Below are positions 56,714 through 64,000 of a stretch of DNA of 64,000 bases, one piece after another. The DNA lies in NCBI GenBank assembly GCA_002698425.1, contig NZXU01000100.1, positions 1-64,000 of the forward strand, in the 5' to 3' direction. The position numbers were made by a program, and so were the translations under genes. Under the pieces are notes generated by a model. The model ran no database searches and had not been told where the DNA came from. It saw nothing but the letters and a program-made list of their open reading frames with translations. Source of the stretch: Ahrensia sp. GTDB lineage: Bacteria > Pseudomonadota > Alphaproteobacteria > Rhizobiales > Rhizobiaceae. Position 1 is the first letter of the stretch. Every line of letters starts with the position of its first letter.

Positions 56714-56953
56714 ATGGCTGATCAGGGTGAAGACAAGCAACTGCTGCATCTCGTCTTCGGCGGCGAACTGGAATCGCTGGACAGCATGCGTTTCCGCGAT
56801 CTGAACGACCTCGACATCGTCGGCGTCTTTCCCAACTATAAGACCGCGGAAGCCGCCTGGAGGTCCAAGGCCCAGCAGACCGTCGACAACGCGCATATGC
56901 GCTATTATGTCGTCCATCTGCATCGTCTGCTCGATCCCGAAAAAGACACATAG
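56714..56953 (+). CDS. DUF4170 family small protein
   Basis: A 79-residue protein of the DUF4170 family, common in alphaproteobacteria. Core LVFGGELESLDSMRFRDLNDLDIVGVFPNYKTAEAAWRSKAQQTVDNA (about residues 13-60), then RYYVVHLHRLLDPE. Function unknown; it often precedes lysophospholipid-acyltransferase-like and waaA genes, as here. The gap to the next gene (107 bases) holds no gene. Confidence 0.9.
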   Translation: MADQGEDKQLLHLVFGGELESLDSMRFRDLNDLDIVGVFPNYKTAEAAWRSKAQQTVDNAHMRYYVVHLHRLLDPEKDT

Positions 56954-57060
56954 ACGTGATTGACGGAGCGACGAGGGGCTGCGCGCGAGACTGTCGCGCG
57001 AACCCGGCATCGGCCGAACCGGCCCGGTAGCAGCCCTATCGATCCGACGCGCGGTAGCAG

Positions 57061-57840
57061 ATGACAGGCATCGAAATAACGACAAGAAGAACAAGACGGC
57101 GGTCGTCCGCGACGCTGAGAAAGCGCCTTTGGGTCCGGCTGCGCACGCGGCTGGTGGACTCCGACCGCATGATGTCAGTGCTTGCCGGTCTGATCGTCGC
57201 CTATATCCGCCTCGTCTACCGGAGCAACCGGCTGGTCGAGTTCGACGAGCAGCGCGCCGACAGGCTGCTCGCGGAATACGCGCCGGTGATCGTGACATGC
57301 TGGCACGGCCAGCATTTCATCGCGCCGATGTTCACGCGCGGCGGCGAACCGTCCGTCGCCATGGTGTCGCGCAGCAAGGATGCCGAATTGAATGCGCGCG
57401 TGGTCGAGAAGCTGGGTTTCCAGACGGTGCGCGCATCGGGCGGCCGCGCCTCGGCCCGATCGGCCAGCAAGGGCGCCGTTCGCGGCATCCTTGCCCTGCG
57501 CGACAAACTGAGGGCCGGCCATTCCGTCTTCATGATGGCCGATATCCCGCACGGCACCCCGCGCGAGGCGGGTCTCGGCATCGTCTCCATCGCCCGTTTC
57601 ACTGGCGCGCCCATTGTCCCCATCGCCTACGCGTCCTCGCGCCGCCATGTCTTTCAAAAAGCATGGGACAAGGCGGTGATGAATCTCCCTTTCGGCCGGG
57701 CCGCGCTCTATTTTGGCGATCCGATCCACGTTCCCGAAGACGCGGATGACGCGAAGATGGAGGAACTCCGGCTGGAACTGCAGAACGCGCTCAACAGCCT
57801 GCTCGACAAGGCCCATACGACCGTGGATGCGCCGGCATGA
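57061..57840 (+). CDS. DUF374 family lysophospholipid acyltransferase-like protein
   Basis: A 259-residue DUF374 protein. After a basic N-terminus and a hydrophobic segment (about residues 40-55), CWHGQHFIAP and SRSKDAELNARVVEKLGFQTVRASGGRAS mark the acyltransferase-like fold. It probably acts on lipid A or phospholipid at the inner membrane. It overlaps waaA by four bases (ATGA). Confidence 0.9.
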   Translation: MTGIEITTRRTRRRSSATLRKRLWVRLRTRLVDSDRMMSVLAGLIVAYIRLVYRSNRLVEFDEQRADRLLAEYAPVIVTCWHGQHFIAPMFTRGGEPSVAMVSRSKDAELNARVVEKLGFQTVRASGGRASARSASKGAVRGILALRDKLRAGHSVFMMADIPHGTPREAGLGIVSIARFTGAPIVPIAYASSRRHVFQKAWDKAVMNLPFGRAALYFGDPIHVPEDADDAKMEELRLELQNALNSLLDKAHTTVDAPA

Positions 57841-59216
57841 GCGAGATGTGGGCACGAACCGCGCTGCAGACCTATCGCTGGCTGGGCGCCGCGATCTACC
57901 CCTTCATGGGAACCTATGTCGCGGTGCGCATGACGCGCGGCAAGGAGGAGCGCGGCCGCCGGCATGAACGATACGGCTACAGCAAGCTGCAGCGTCCTGA
58001 CGGCCCGCTGATCTGGGTCCACGCGGCCAGCGTCGGCGAGACGGGCGCGGTGTCGAGCCTGATCCAGAAGATCCGCGCGCTCGGCATCAACGTCATCCTG
58101 ACGACGGGCACGGTCACCTCGGCGAGCTTCGCGCGCGACCGACTCGGCCCCGATATCCTGCACCAATATGTCCCGCTCGACATGAAGCCGGCCGTCAGCC
58201 GCTTCCTCAATCATTGGAACCCGGACCTCGCGATCTTCGCGGAATCCGAGATCTGGCCGATGACGATCCTGGAGCTTGGCGCGCGGCGCATTCCCCAGGT
58301 CCTCATCAACGGCCGCATGTCCGACCGCTCCTTCCGGCGCTGGAAGAAACGCATCGCGCTGGCCGAATCGCTGTTCGAAAACCTCTCCCATGTCGCCGTA
58401 CAGACCGATCTGGACGGCGAACGGTTCTATACGCTGGGCGCGCGGCCCGTTACCGTGACCGGCAATCTGAAGGCCGATGTCGACGTGCCGCCGGTCGATG
58501 AGGCCGAGTTGCGGCGGCTTTCGGCGGCGATCGGCGACCGGTCGCGCTGGGCGGCGATTTCGACCCATGACGGCGAGGAACTCGCCGCGGCGCGCGTCCA
58601 CAAGGCGCTGTCCAAATACCGGCCCGGTCTGCTGACCATCATCGTGCCGCGCCACCCCGACCGGACGGCCGGCTTGAAGAAGATGCTCGAGGACCGCGGC
58701 CTGACGGTCGCCTGCCGCAGCACCGGCGATCCTATCACGCCCGCGACCGACATCTTCCTCGGCGACACGATCGGCGAGATGGGTCTCTATCTGCGCCTGA
58801 CCGACATCGCCTTTGTCGGAAAATCGCTGATCGGCGAGGGCGGCCAGAACCCGCTTGAGCCGGCGATGCTCGGCACGGCGATCCTGAGCGGCCCGAATGT
58901 CTCCGCCTTCACCGAGGCCTATGAAAAGCTGACCGAGGCGCGTGGCGCGCGCATCGTCGAGGACGAGGCGACGCTGGCCAAGACCGTGCACCACCTGCTG
59001 TCGCAGCCGAAGGTCTGCGAGGCGATGGCGCGCGCCGGCGCTCGCGTCGTCGGCGATATGGGCGGCGCGCTCGATCGCACCTGGCAGGCGCTCGATCCCT
59101 ATATCCATCCGTTGCGCGTGCAGGCGGCCCTGCGCAGCGACGGCCCGGAATTCCGTCCCTCGTCCGGCGCGGCCGGCGTCGGGCCCGCTCGAAGGAGCGC
59201 TCTTGGCTGGAAGTGA
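57837..59216 (+). CDS. waaA: 3-Deoxy-D-manno-octulosonic acid transferase
   Basis: A 459-residue Kdo transferase (GT30) that adds Kdo from CMP-Kdo to lipid IVA at the inner membrane. It has an N-terminal anchor helix (about residues 12-30), IWVHAASVGETGAVSSL, IFAESEIWP and VGKSLIGEGGQNPLEPAMLG. The C-terminus overlaps lpxK. Starts with ATGA overlap with the DUF374 gene. The order acyltransferase-waaA-lpxK is a lipid A/core assembly cluster. Confidence 0.96.
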   Translation: MSEMWARTALQTYRWLGAAIYPFMGTYVAVRMTRGKEERGRRHERYGYSKLQRPDGPLIWVHAASVGETGAVSSLIQKIRALGINVILTTGTVTSASFARDRLGPDILHQYVPLDMKPAVSRFLNHWNPDLAIFAESEIWPMTILELGARRIPQVLINGRMSDRSFRRWKKRIALAESLFENLSHVAVQTDLDGERFYTLGARPVTVTGNLKADVDVPPVDEAELRRLSAAIGDRSRWAAISTHDGEELAAARVHKALSKYRPGLLTIIVPRHPDRTAGLKKMLEDRGLTVACRSTGDPITPATDIFLGDTIGEMGLYLRLTDIAFVGKSLIGEGGQNPLEPAMLGTAILSGPNVSAFTEAYEKLTEARGARIVEDEATLAKTVHHLLSQPKVCEAMARAGARVVGDMGGALDRTWQALDPYIHPLRVQAALRSDGPEFRPSSGAAGVGPARRSALGWK

Positions 59217-60255
59217 GGCGCCGCCTTTCTGGTTCCGCGAGAAGGGCTGGGCGGCCTATAGCCTGGCGCCTTTGGGCTGGATTTACGGCGCCGCCGCGCG
59301 CTGGCGGATGGACAATGCCAAGCCGTTCGAGGTCGAGGCGCCGGTCATGTGCATCGGCAACCTCACCGTCGGCGGTTCGGGCAAGACGCCGACGGCCATC
59401 GCCATCGCCAGGGCGGTCCGCGAAGAAGGCTATACGCCGGGTTTCCTGACGCGAGGCTATGGCGGCTCGCATCCCGGTCCGCATCTCGTCGATCCGGAAC
59501 ACGATACGGCGAGCGCGGTCGGAGACGAACCCTTGCTGCTGGCGCGCATCGCGCCGACCATCGTGGCGCGCAATCGCGCCGCAGGCGCCAGGAAACTGCT
59601 CGAACACGGCGTCGATTTCGTCGTCATGGATGACGGCTTCCAGAGCCGGAAGGTCTATTTCGACTATGCGCTGATCGCGCTCGACGCCCGGCGTGGTCTC
59701 GGCAACGGCTCGGTCATTCCCGCCGGTCCGCTGCGCGCGCCGGTGATCGACCAGATGCGCCATGCCGATGCGCTGCTCAGGATCGGCGACGGCGCCGGAG
59801 GCGTCGCGGTCGTGCGCGCGGCGGCTCGGGCGGCAAAGCCTGTACTGCGCGCCGACCTCGTACCGCACAGGCTGGACGGGCTCGACAACGCGAAGCTTCT
59901 CGCCTTTTCGGGCATCGGCGATCCGTCCAAGTTCTTCGACACGCTGGAGGGCGCCGGCTACACGATCGCATCGCGCCGCTCCTTCGGCGACCACCACGCC
60001 TTCACCGATGCGGAAGCCGAGGAACTGATCGGCCGCGCGCGGGCCGAGAACCTGGTTCCGGTGACGACGGAAAAGGATGCGGTCCGGCTGAGCCGGCTGA
60101 ACGGACCGATCGCGGAATTGAAGCAAATGACCCGGGTGCTGCCGGTCGATCTCGTCTTCGAGAACCAGGTGGCGCTGAAAGACCTGATCGCCGATGTGGC
60201 CAAGCGCTATCACAAGCGCCGGATCAGCCGTCCGGCGGTCAGCCCCGATCCATGA
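59203..60255 (+). CDS. lpxK: Tetraacyldisaccharide 4'-kinase
   Basis: A 350-residue LpxK that phosphorylates the lipid A precursor at the 4' position. P-loop GNLTVGGSGKTPTAIAIAR and Mg-binding VMDDGFQSRK are clear. I chose TTG 59203 since GAAGGAGCGCTC precedes it and the frame has no other start that keeps the family's N-terminus (AGSEAPPFWFREKGW). It overlaps the waaA stop by 14 bases. Its 3' end overlaps DUF2093 by 17 bases on the opposite strand. Confidence 0.93.
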   Translation: MAGSEAPPFWFREKGWAAYSLAPLGWIYGAAARWRMDNAKPFEVEAPVMCIGNLTVGGSGKTPTAIAIARAVREEGYTPGFLTRGYGGSHPGPHLVDPEHDTASAVGDEPLLLARIAPTIVARNRAAGARKLLEHGVDFVVMDDGFQSRKVYFDYALIALDARRGLGNGSVIPAGPLRAPVIDQMRHADALLRIGDGAGGVAVVRAAARAAKPVLRADLVPHRLDGLDNAKLLAFSGIGDPSKFFDTLEGAGYTIASRRSFGDHHAFTDAEAEELIGRARAENLVPVTTEKDAVRLSRLNGPIAELKQMTRVLPVDLVFENQVALKDLIADVAKRYHKRRISRPAVSPDP

Positions 60256-60457
60256 ATTCCAGTTCGCGCTTCAGCGACGTCTCTGCGTCGACATAGGGCT
60301 CCTGGCGCTGGACGCTCCAATATTTCAGCTCGTCGAGCGGGATCGGCTTGCCGGTGACCGCGCAGCGCACGAAGGTGCCCGGCGACAGGACCTGGTAGTC
60401 CGCATCGAGATAGCGGATCTTGGCTTCGGCTGAGTTGGGCATGTCGAAGATGTTCAT
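60239..60457 (-). CDS. DUF2093 family small protein
   Basis: A 72-residue protein of the DUF2093 family, restricted to alphaproteobacteria. Core AKIRYLDADYQVLSPGTFVRCAVTGKPIPLDELKYWSVQRQEPYVD (about residues 12-57). Single Cys. Function unknown. It faces lpxK and overlaps its 3' end. Confidence 0.88.
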   Translation of the reverse strand: MNIFDMPNSAEAKIRYLDADYQVLSPGTFVRCAVTGKPIPLDELKYWSVQRQEPYVDAETSLKRELEFMDRG

Positions 60458-60504
60458 CGCTCCTTAGCGCCATAAAATCGCGCCGAGGTCAACGTCCGGC
60501 GCAT

Positions 60505-62310
60505 TCAGCGCCGTCCGAAAAGCCTCTCGATATCCTTCAGTTTCAGTTCGATGAAGGTCGGCCGGCCATGGTTGCAGGTGCCCGATCCGGGCGTCGCCTC
60601 CATCTGCCGCAAAAGCGCGTTCATCTCTTCGCCGCGCAGCCGCCGTCCGGACCGGACCGAGCCGTGGCAGGCCATGGTGGAGGCGACCTTCTCGATATTG
60701 TCGCGAATGCGCAGCGCGCCGTTTTCCTCCGCCAGATCGTCGGCGAGATCGCGCAGCAGGCCCTGGGCGTCGACCTCGCCGAGTATGGCCGGCGTCGCCC
60801 GCACCGCCACCGCGCCCGGGCCGAAGCGCTCGATCTCCAGTCCGAACCGGGCAAGCGTCTCGGCCTCTTCGACCAGCCTGTCGACATCCTCGACCGGCAG
60901 GTCGACGATATCGGGCACAAGCAGCATCTGCGAGGGCAGGGCGCGCGCGGCGAGCGCGGTCTTCAGCGCCTCGAAGACGAGCCGCTCATGCGCCGCATGC
61001 TGGTCGACGATGACGAGGCTGTCCGCCGTCTGGGCGACGATGTAATTCTCGTGGATCTGCGCGCGGGCCGCGCCGAGGGGGTGATCGTCCAGAGGTGCTG
61101 CCGGCGCGGCCGCTTCCGCCAGCGCCGCCGACGGCGCGATGCCGGCGAAATCGCGCTGCTCCCGTTCGGCGAGCCCGGATCCGAAGTCGAGCGGCCGGTT
61201 GACCGAAGGCGCGGATGGCGGAGGCCGCCAGGACGGCGCGGGCCGCGCTATCGTGCCCGGCCGGAACGCCGCGGTCATTTCTTCGGCGGCGGAAGTCGAG
61301 GCGCGCACGCCCTCGTCGGCGAGCGCCCGGCGGATCGCCGAAATCATCAGCGCCCGCACGAGGCCCGGATCGCGGAACCGCACCTCGGCCTTGGCCGGAT
61401 GCACATTGACGTCGACGAGGCGCGGATCGACCTCGATGAAGATGGCGCAGACGGCGTGGCGGTCGCGCGCCAGCATGTCGGAATAGGCGCCGCGCAGCGC
61501 GCCGGTCAGCTGCCGGTCGCGCACCGGCCGTCCGTTGACATGGATGAACTGGTGGTTCGCCGCGGCGCGGTTGAAAGAGGGCAGGCCGGCGAAGCCCGCG
61601 AGCCGCACGCCTTCCTTTTCGGCGGCGAGTTCGACCGAATTGTCGCGGAAGTCGCGTCCGAGGATCTGCGCGATGCGCGCGATCAGCGCCTGCGAATCCG
61701 TTCCCGTCGCCGGCAGTTCCAGGGTCGAGCGGTCCGAGCCGGCCAGCGTGAAGGCGACGCCCGGCCAGGACATGGCGATGCGCTTCACCGTCTCCGTGAT
61801 CGCATTGGCCTCGGCGCGGTCCGATTTCAGGAATTTCAGCCGCGCCGGCACAGCGCGGAAAAGCCCTGTTACCTCGACCATTGTGCCGGGGTTGCCGGCC
61901 GCCGGCCTCGGCCCGGATATCTTGCCGCCGTCGACGACGATTTCGCTGGCCTCGCCGCCATCCCTGGGGCGCGAGCGGATGACGAGCCGCGACACTGAGC
62001 CGATCGACGGCAGCGCCTCGCCGCGGAAACCGAGCGTCGCGATCGCGTCGAGGTCGCGCTCGATCTTCGAGGTGCAGTGGCGCGAAATCGCCAGCGGCAA
62101 TTCGCCGGCGCTCATGCCCGACCCGTTGTCTGTGACGCGGATGAGGCTCTTGCCGCCGCTGCCCGTCAGGATCTCGATGCGGTCGGCGCCCGCGTCGAGG
62201 GCGTTTTCGACGAGCTCCTTGACGACATTGGCCGGCCGCTCGATCACCTCGCCGGCGGCGATCTGGTCGACGATCGTGTCGTCGAGGCGGTGGATTCGAA
62301 GCGGGTTCAT
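60505..62310 (-). CDS. mutL: DNA mismatch repair protein MutL
   Basis: A 601-residue MutL. N-terminal GHKL ATPase: [32 protein letters not shown] and [10 protein letters not shown]. The middle is low-complexity (residues ~330-400). The C-terminal dimerisation domain carries [12 protein letters not shown], the endonuclease DQHA(x)2E(x)4E motif, so this MutL probably nicks DNA itself, as in bacteria without MutH. C-terminal [13 protein letters not shown] is typical. No operon partner. Confidence 0.97.
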   Translation of the reverse strand: MNPLRIHRLDDTIVDQIAAGEVIERPANVVKELVENALDAGADRIEILTGSGGKSLIRVTDNGSGMSAGELPLAISRHCTSKIERDLDAIATLGFRGEALPSIGSVSRLVIRSRPRDGGEASEIVVDGGKISGPRPAAGNPGTMVEVTGLFRAVPARLKFLKSDRAEANAITETVKRIAMSWPGVAFTLAGSDRSTLELPATGTDSQALIARIAQILGRDFRDNSVELAAEKEGVRLAGFAGLPSFNRAAANHQFIHVNGRPVRDRQLTGALRGAYSDMLARDRHAVCAIFIEVDPRLVDVNVHPAKAEVRFRDPGLVRALMISAIRRALADEGVRASTSAAEEMTAAFRPGTIARPAPSWRPPPSAPSVNRPLDFGSGLAEREQRDFAGIAPSAALAEAAAPAAPLDDHPLGAARAQIHENYIVAQTADSLVIVDQHAAHERLVFEALKTALAARALPSQMLLVPDIVDLPVEDVDRLVEEAETLARFGLEIERFGPGAVAVRATPAILGEVDAQGLLRDLADDLAEENGALRIRDNIEKVASTMACHGSVRSGRRLRGEEMNALLRQMEATPGSGTCNHGRPTFIELKLKDIERLFGRR

Positions 62311-62459
62311 CGCCGGGATTATAGGCGTCGGGGTGTGGCGGCGAAACGGCGCGCGGCGACTTTCAACCGATGGATTTTATTGGCCCAGCAGGTCTTTCTC
62401 CATCTTGCAGCTTACATGCAAGGATCGATATATTAGCGCGACACAGGAGTATTTCGTCC

Positions 62460-62816
62460 ATGAGCACAGTCCACGCCAAATTGCCGGCGGGCATGCGCCA
62501 GATCGGCAACGGGGTTTATGTTTCCGGTCAGGTTCTGCCGGAAAATATCGCCGCATTGGCCAGCGAAGGCTGCAAGACGCTGATCTGCAATCGACCGGAC
62601 AATGAGGGTCCGGGCCAGCCCTCCGCGGACATGATGAAGGCGGAGGCCGAAAAACACGGCATTTCCTTCCATTACATCCCGGTCGGCCATGGCGGCATCT
62701 CGCGCGACAGCATCGACGCGATGCGCAAGGCCCTGACGGAGGCCGAGGGCCTCGTTGTCGCCTATTGCCGCTCCGGCGCGCGGTCGACGCATCTCTACGC
62801 CTTTTCCCGCCCGTAA
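62460..62816 (+). CDS. TIGR01244 family phosphatase/sulfurtransferase-like protein
   Basis: A 118-residue protein with a Cys-x5-Arg signature, AYCRSGARS, as in cysteine-based phosphatases and sulfurtransferases. Early residues GNGVYVSGQVLPENIAALASEGCKTLICNRPDNE match the DUF442/TIGR01244 (BLH-associated) group. In other rhizobia such domains are linked to sulfide response. ATG 62460 follows GGAGTATTTCGTCC. Short upstream region with AT-rich TATATTA. Confidence 0.88.
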   Translation: MSTVHAKLPAGMRQIGNGVYVSGQVLPENIAALASEGCKTLICNRPDNEGPGQPSADMMKAEAEKHGISFHYIPVGHGGISRDSIDAMRKALTEAEGLVVAYCRSGARSTHLYAFSRP

Positions 62817-62934
62817 CGGACAACGCCCTCCCGTTTCCCGCTTGCCGGGCAAATCGCGCATCCCGCTATGGCGCGATGGGGGCCGCGCCTGATAGAGACC
62901 GCAGCATTCCGGTTCAACTCATGCTGCGGGAAAA

Positions 62935-63972
62935 ATGCTCGGGATCGATTGGCGAAAGACGGCGATAGCGCTCGCCGCCGGATTCGGTGGCGCGCTTGCC
63001 GGGACCTTTGCCGGATTGCCGGCCGGCAGCCTGCTGGGGTCCACCTTCGCCGTCACCGTCGCGGCCATGATGGGGCTGCGACCGACCGTTCCGCCTTTTC
63101 TGCGCGATCTTGGCTTCTGCGTCATCGCCGTCTCGCTCGGCTCCGGCGTGACGCCGGATATCCTCTCGGAACTCGCCCGCTGGCCCTTGAGCCTCGCCAT
63201 GCTCGCCGTCGCCATGCTCACGGTGATCCTCGTCTGCGCGCAGATCCTGCGGCGGATGTTCGGCGCGGATGCGCCGACGGCCTTGCTCGCGACCTCCCCG
63301 GGCGCGCTCTCCTACACGCTGGCGCTCGCGGACGACCGCGGAGCGGATGTGCGCTTCGTCATGGTCCTGCAGAGCCTGCGCCTTTTCCTGATCACCATGC
63401 TGTTGCCGCCGCTGATCGGCTATGCCGAGGGCGGAGCGGAGATCGCTCCGCACAGCGATGCGGCGCATGTCGGATATGGCGCCAGCGCAATCCTTCTCGC
63501 CGCGACATTCGTCCTTGGCACGCTGATGGCGCGCCTGAGGATGCCGGCTCCGATCATCATCCCGGGTCTCGTGCTCAGCGGCATTGCCCATGGCGCGGGC
63601 TTCGTTTCCGGTCGGCTCGCCGATCCGGTGACCTTTGTCGGCTTCACAATCATCGGCACGGTCATCGGCGCCCGTTTCGCGGGCATCACCCGTGCCGAAC
63701 TCAAGCGCCTCGGCATGGCGGGCGTCGTGTCGACCTCGGTCGCGGTTTCGATTTCGATCGCCTTCGCCTGGATCGTCTCGCTCATCCTGTCCCTGCCATT
63801 CGGACAGGTCTGGGTTTCCTTTGCGCCGGGGGGCGTGGAGGGCATGTCGTCAATGGCGCTGGCGCTGGGCTATGACCCTGTCTATGTCGCGGTGCACCAT
63901 GTGTTCCGCATTCTCCTGCTGATCATGACGCTGCCGGTCCTGATCGGGTTGTTTGGAAAAAGAAACATATAA
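62935..63972 (+). CDS. AbrB-family membrane protein
   Basis: A 345-residue integral membrane protein of ten hydrophobic helices in two similar halves, with family motifs LAGTFAGLPAGSLLGS and PGGVEGMSSMALALGYDPVYVAVHHVFRI. AbrB/COG3180 proteins were once annotated as ammonia monooxygenase or AidB regulators; their substrate is not known. The first half starts at about residue 8. Complete, ending TAA at 63972. The last 28 bases of the window are AT-rich and hold no recognised feature. Confidence 0.85.
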   Translation: MLGIDWRKTAIALAAGFGGALAGTFAGLPAGSLLGSTFAVTVAAMMGLRPTVPPFLRDLGFCVIAVSLGSGVTPDILSELARWPLSLAMLAVAMLTVILVCAQILRRMFGADAPTALLATSPGALSYTLALADDRGADVRFVMVLQSLRLFLITMLLPPLIGYAEGGAEIAPHSDAAHVGYGASAILLAATFVLGTLMARLRMPAPIIIPGLVLSGIAHGAGFVSGRLADPVTFVGFTIIGTVIGARFAGITRAELKRLGMAGVVSTSVAVSISIAFAWIVSLILSLPFGQVWVSFAPGGVEGMSSMALALGYDPVYVAVHHVFRILLLIMTLPVLIGLFGKRNI

Positions 63973-64000
63973 TACAATAGTTTAAGAGATAATCGCTATC

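Noticed and set aside
56954..57060. Small gene between DUF4170 and the DUF374 gene
   Set aside because: No frame with start and ribosome-binding site; only a GC-rich spacer.

Overview
The window is one continuous piece of a high-GC alphaproteobacterial chromosome, most probably from the order Hyphomicrobiales (Rhizobiales). Several lines of evidence point there: BA14K-type secreted proteins, DUF2093, DUF4170 and DUF3422 family genes, a class IIA HAD phosphatase next to ribF, an alphaproteobacterial-type histidyl-tRNA synthetase, a short HisG paired with HisZ, a Pho-box-controlled ugp operon, and rhizobial-type palindromic intergenic repeats. No rRNA, tRNA, prophage, transposase or CRISPR array was seen. 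Most of the content is core housekeeping, with short accessory stretches.

Layout. 1-9478: the end of an FMN-dependent alpha-hydroxy-acid dehydrogenase with a histone-like tail; a cobalamin riboswitch in front of tiny genes; a FadR-type regulator with a palindromic operator; DUF3422; and a LysR regulator divergent from glcD-glcE-(DUF4870)-(unknown)-glcF for glycolate oxidation. 9500-14326: YbaN, aldo/keto reductase, universal stress protein, fumarase C, DoxX, DUF4405. 14429-18060: terminator, hisG-hisZ, a palindromic repeat, and hisS with a hairpin over its translation start. 18145-20181: four small secreted proteins, two of them tandem BA14K paralogues. 20316-21843: two alkylation-repair genes (ogt, tag) with DUF1801. 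22052-26479: an L,D-transpeptidase, then SulP transporter / membrane-tethered PhnD-LuxR regulator / secreted DsrE-like protein. 26511-30699: ugpB-A-E-C behind a Pho box. 30839-32702: mntR and mntH around an MntR box. 32760-35358: csbD, groEL, groES and a CIRCE element. 35424-38641: four Tad-like (TadE/TadG) genes.

38855-42178: HAD phosphatase, ribF and two coupled short-chain dehydrogenases. 42179-42981: a RES/Xre-type toxin-antitoxin pair. 43252-50646: ileS, a lipoprotein, tadA, an RsuA/RluB-type pseudouridine synthase with long disordered tails, rsmD and a patatin-like hydrolase. 50659-54347: a Kef-type antiporter, a VOC (glyoxalase-fold) protein and a MATE exporter in one operon. 54493-60457: pmbA, a CysQ-like phosphatase, DUF4170, a DUF374 acyltransferase, waaA, lpxK (lipid A/Kdo assembly) and DUF2093. 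60505-63972: mutL, a TIGR01244-type phosphatase/sulfurtransferase-like protein and an AbrB-type membrane protein.

The most unusual element is 24644-25876. It encodes a signal peptide, a periplasmic PhnD-like binding domain, one membrane helix and a LuxR-type DNA-binding domain in a single chain. This is a candidate transmembrane one-component regulator. It lies between a divergent SulP anion transporter and a secreted DsrE-like protein, and a perfect 12-bp palindrome precedes the latter. I read this as a possible sulfur-oxyanion (or similar anion) sensing and handling unit; the ligand is inference.
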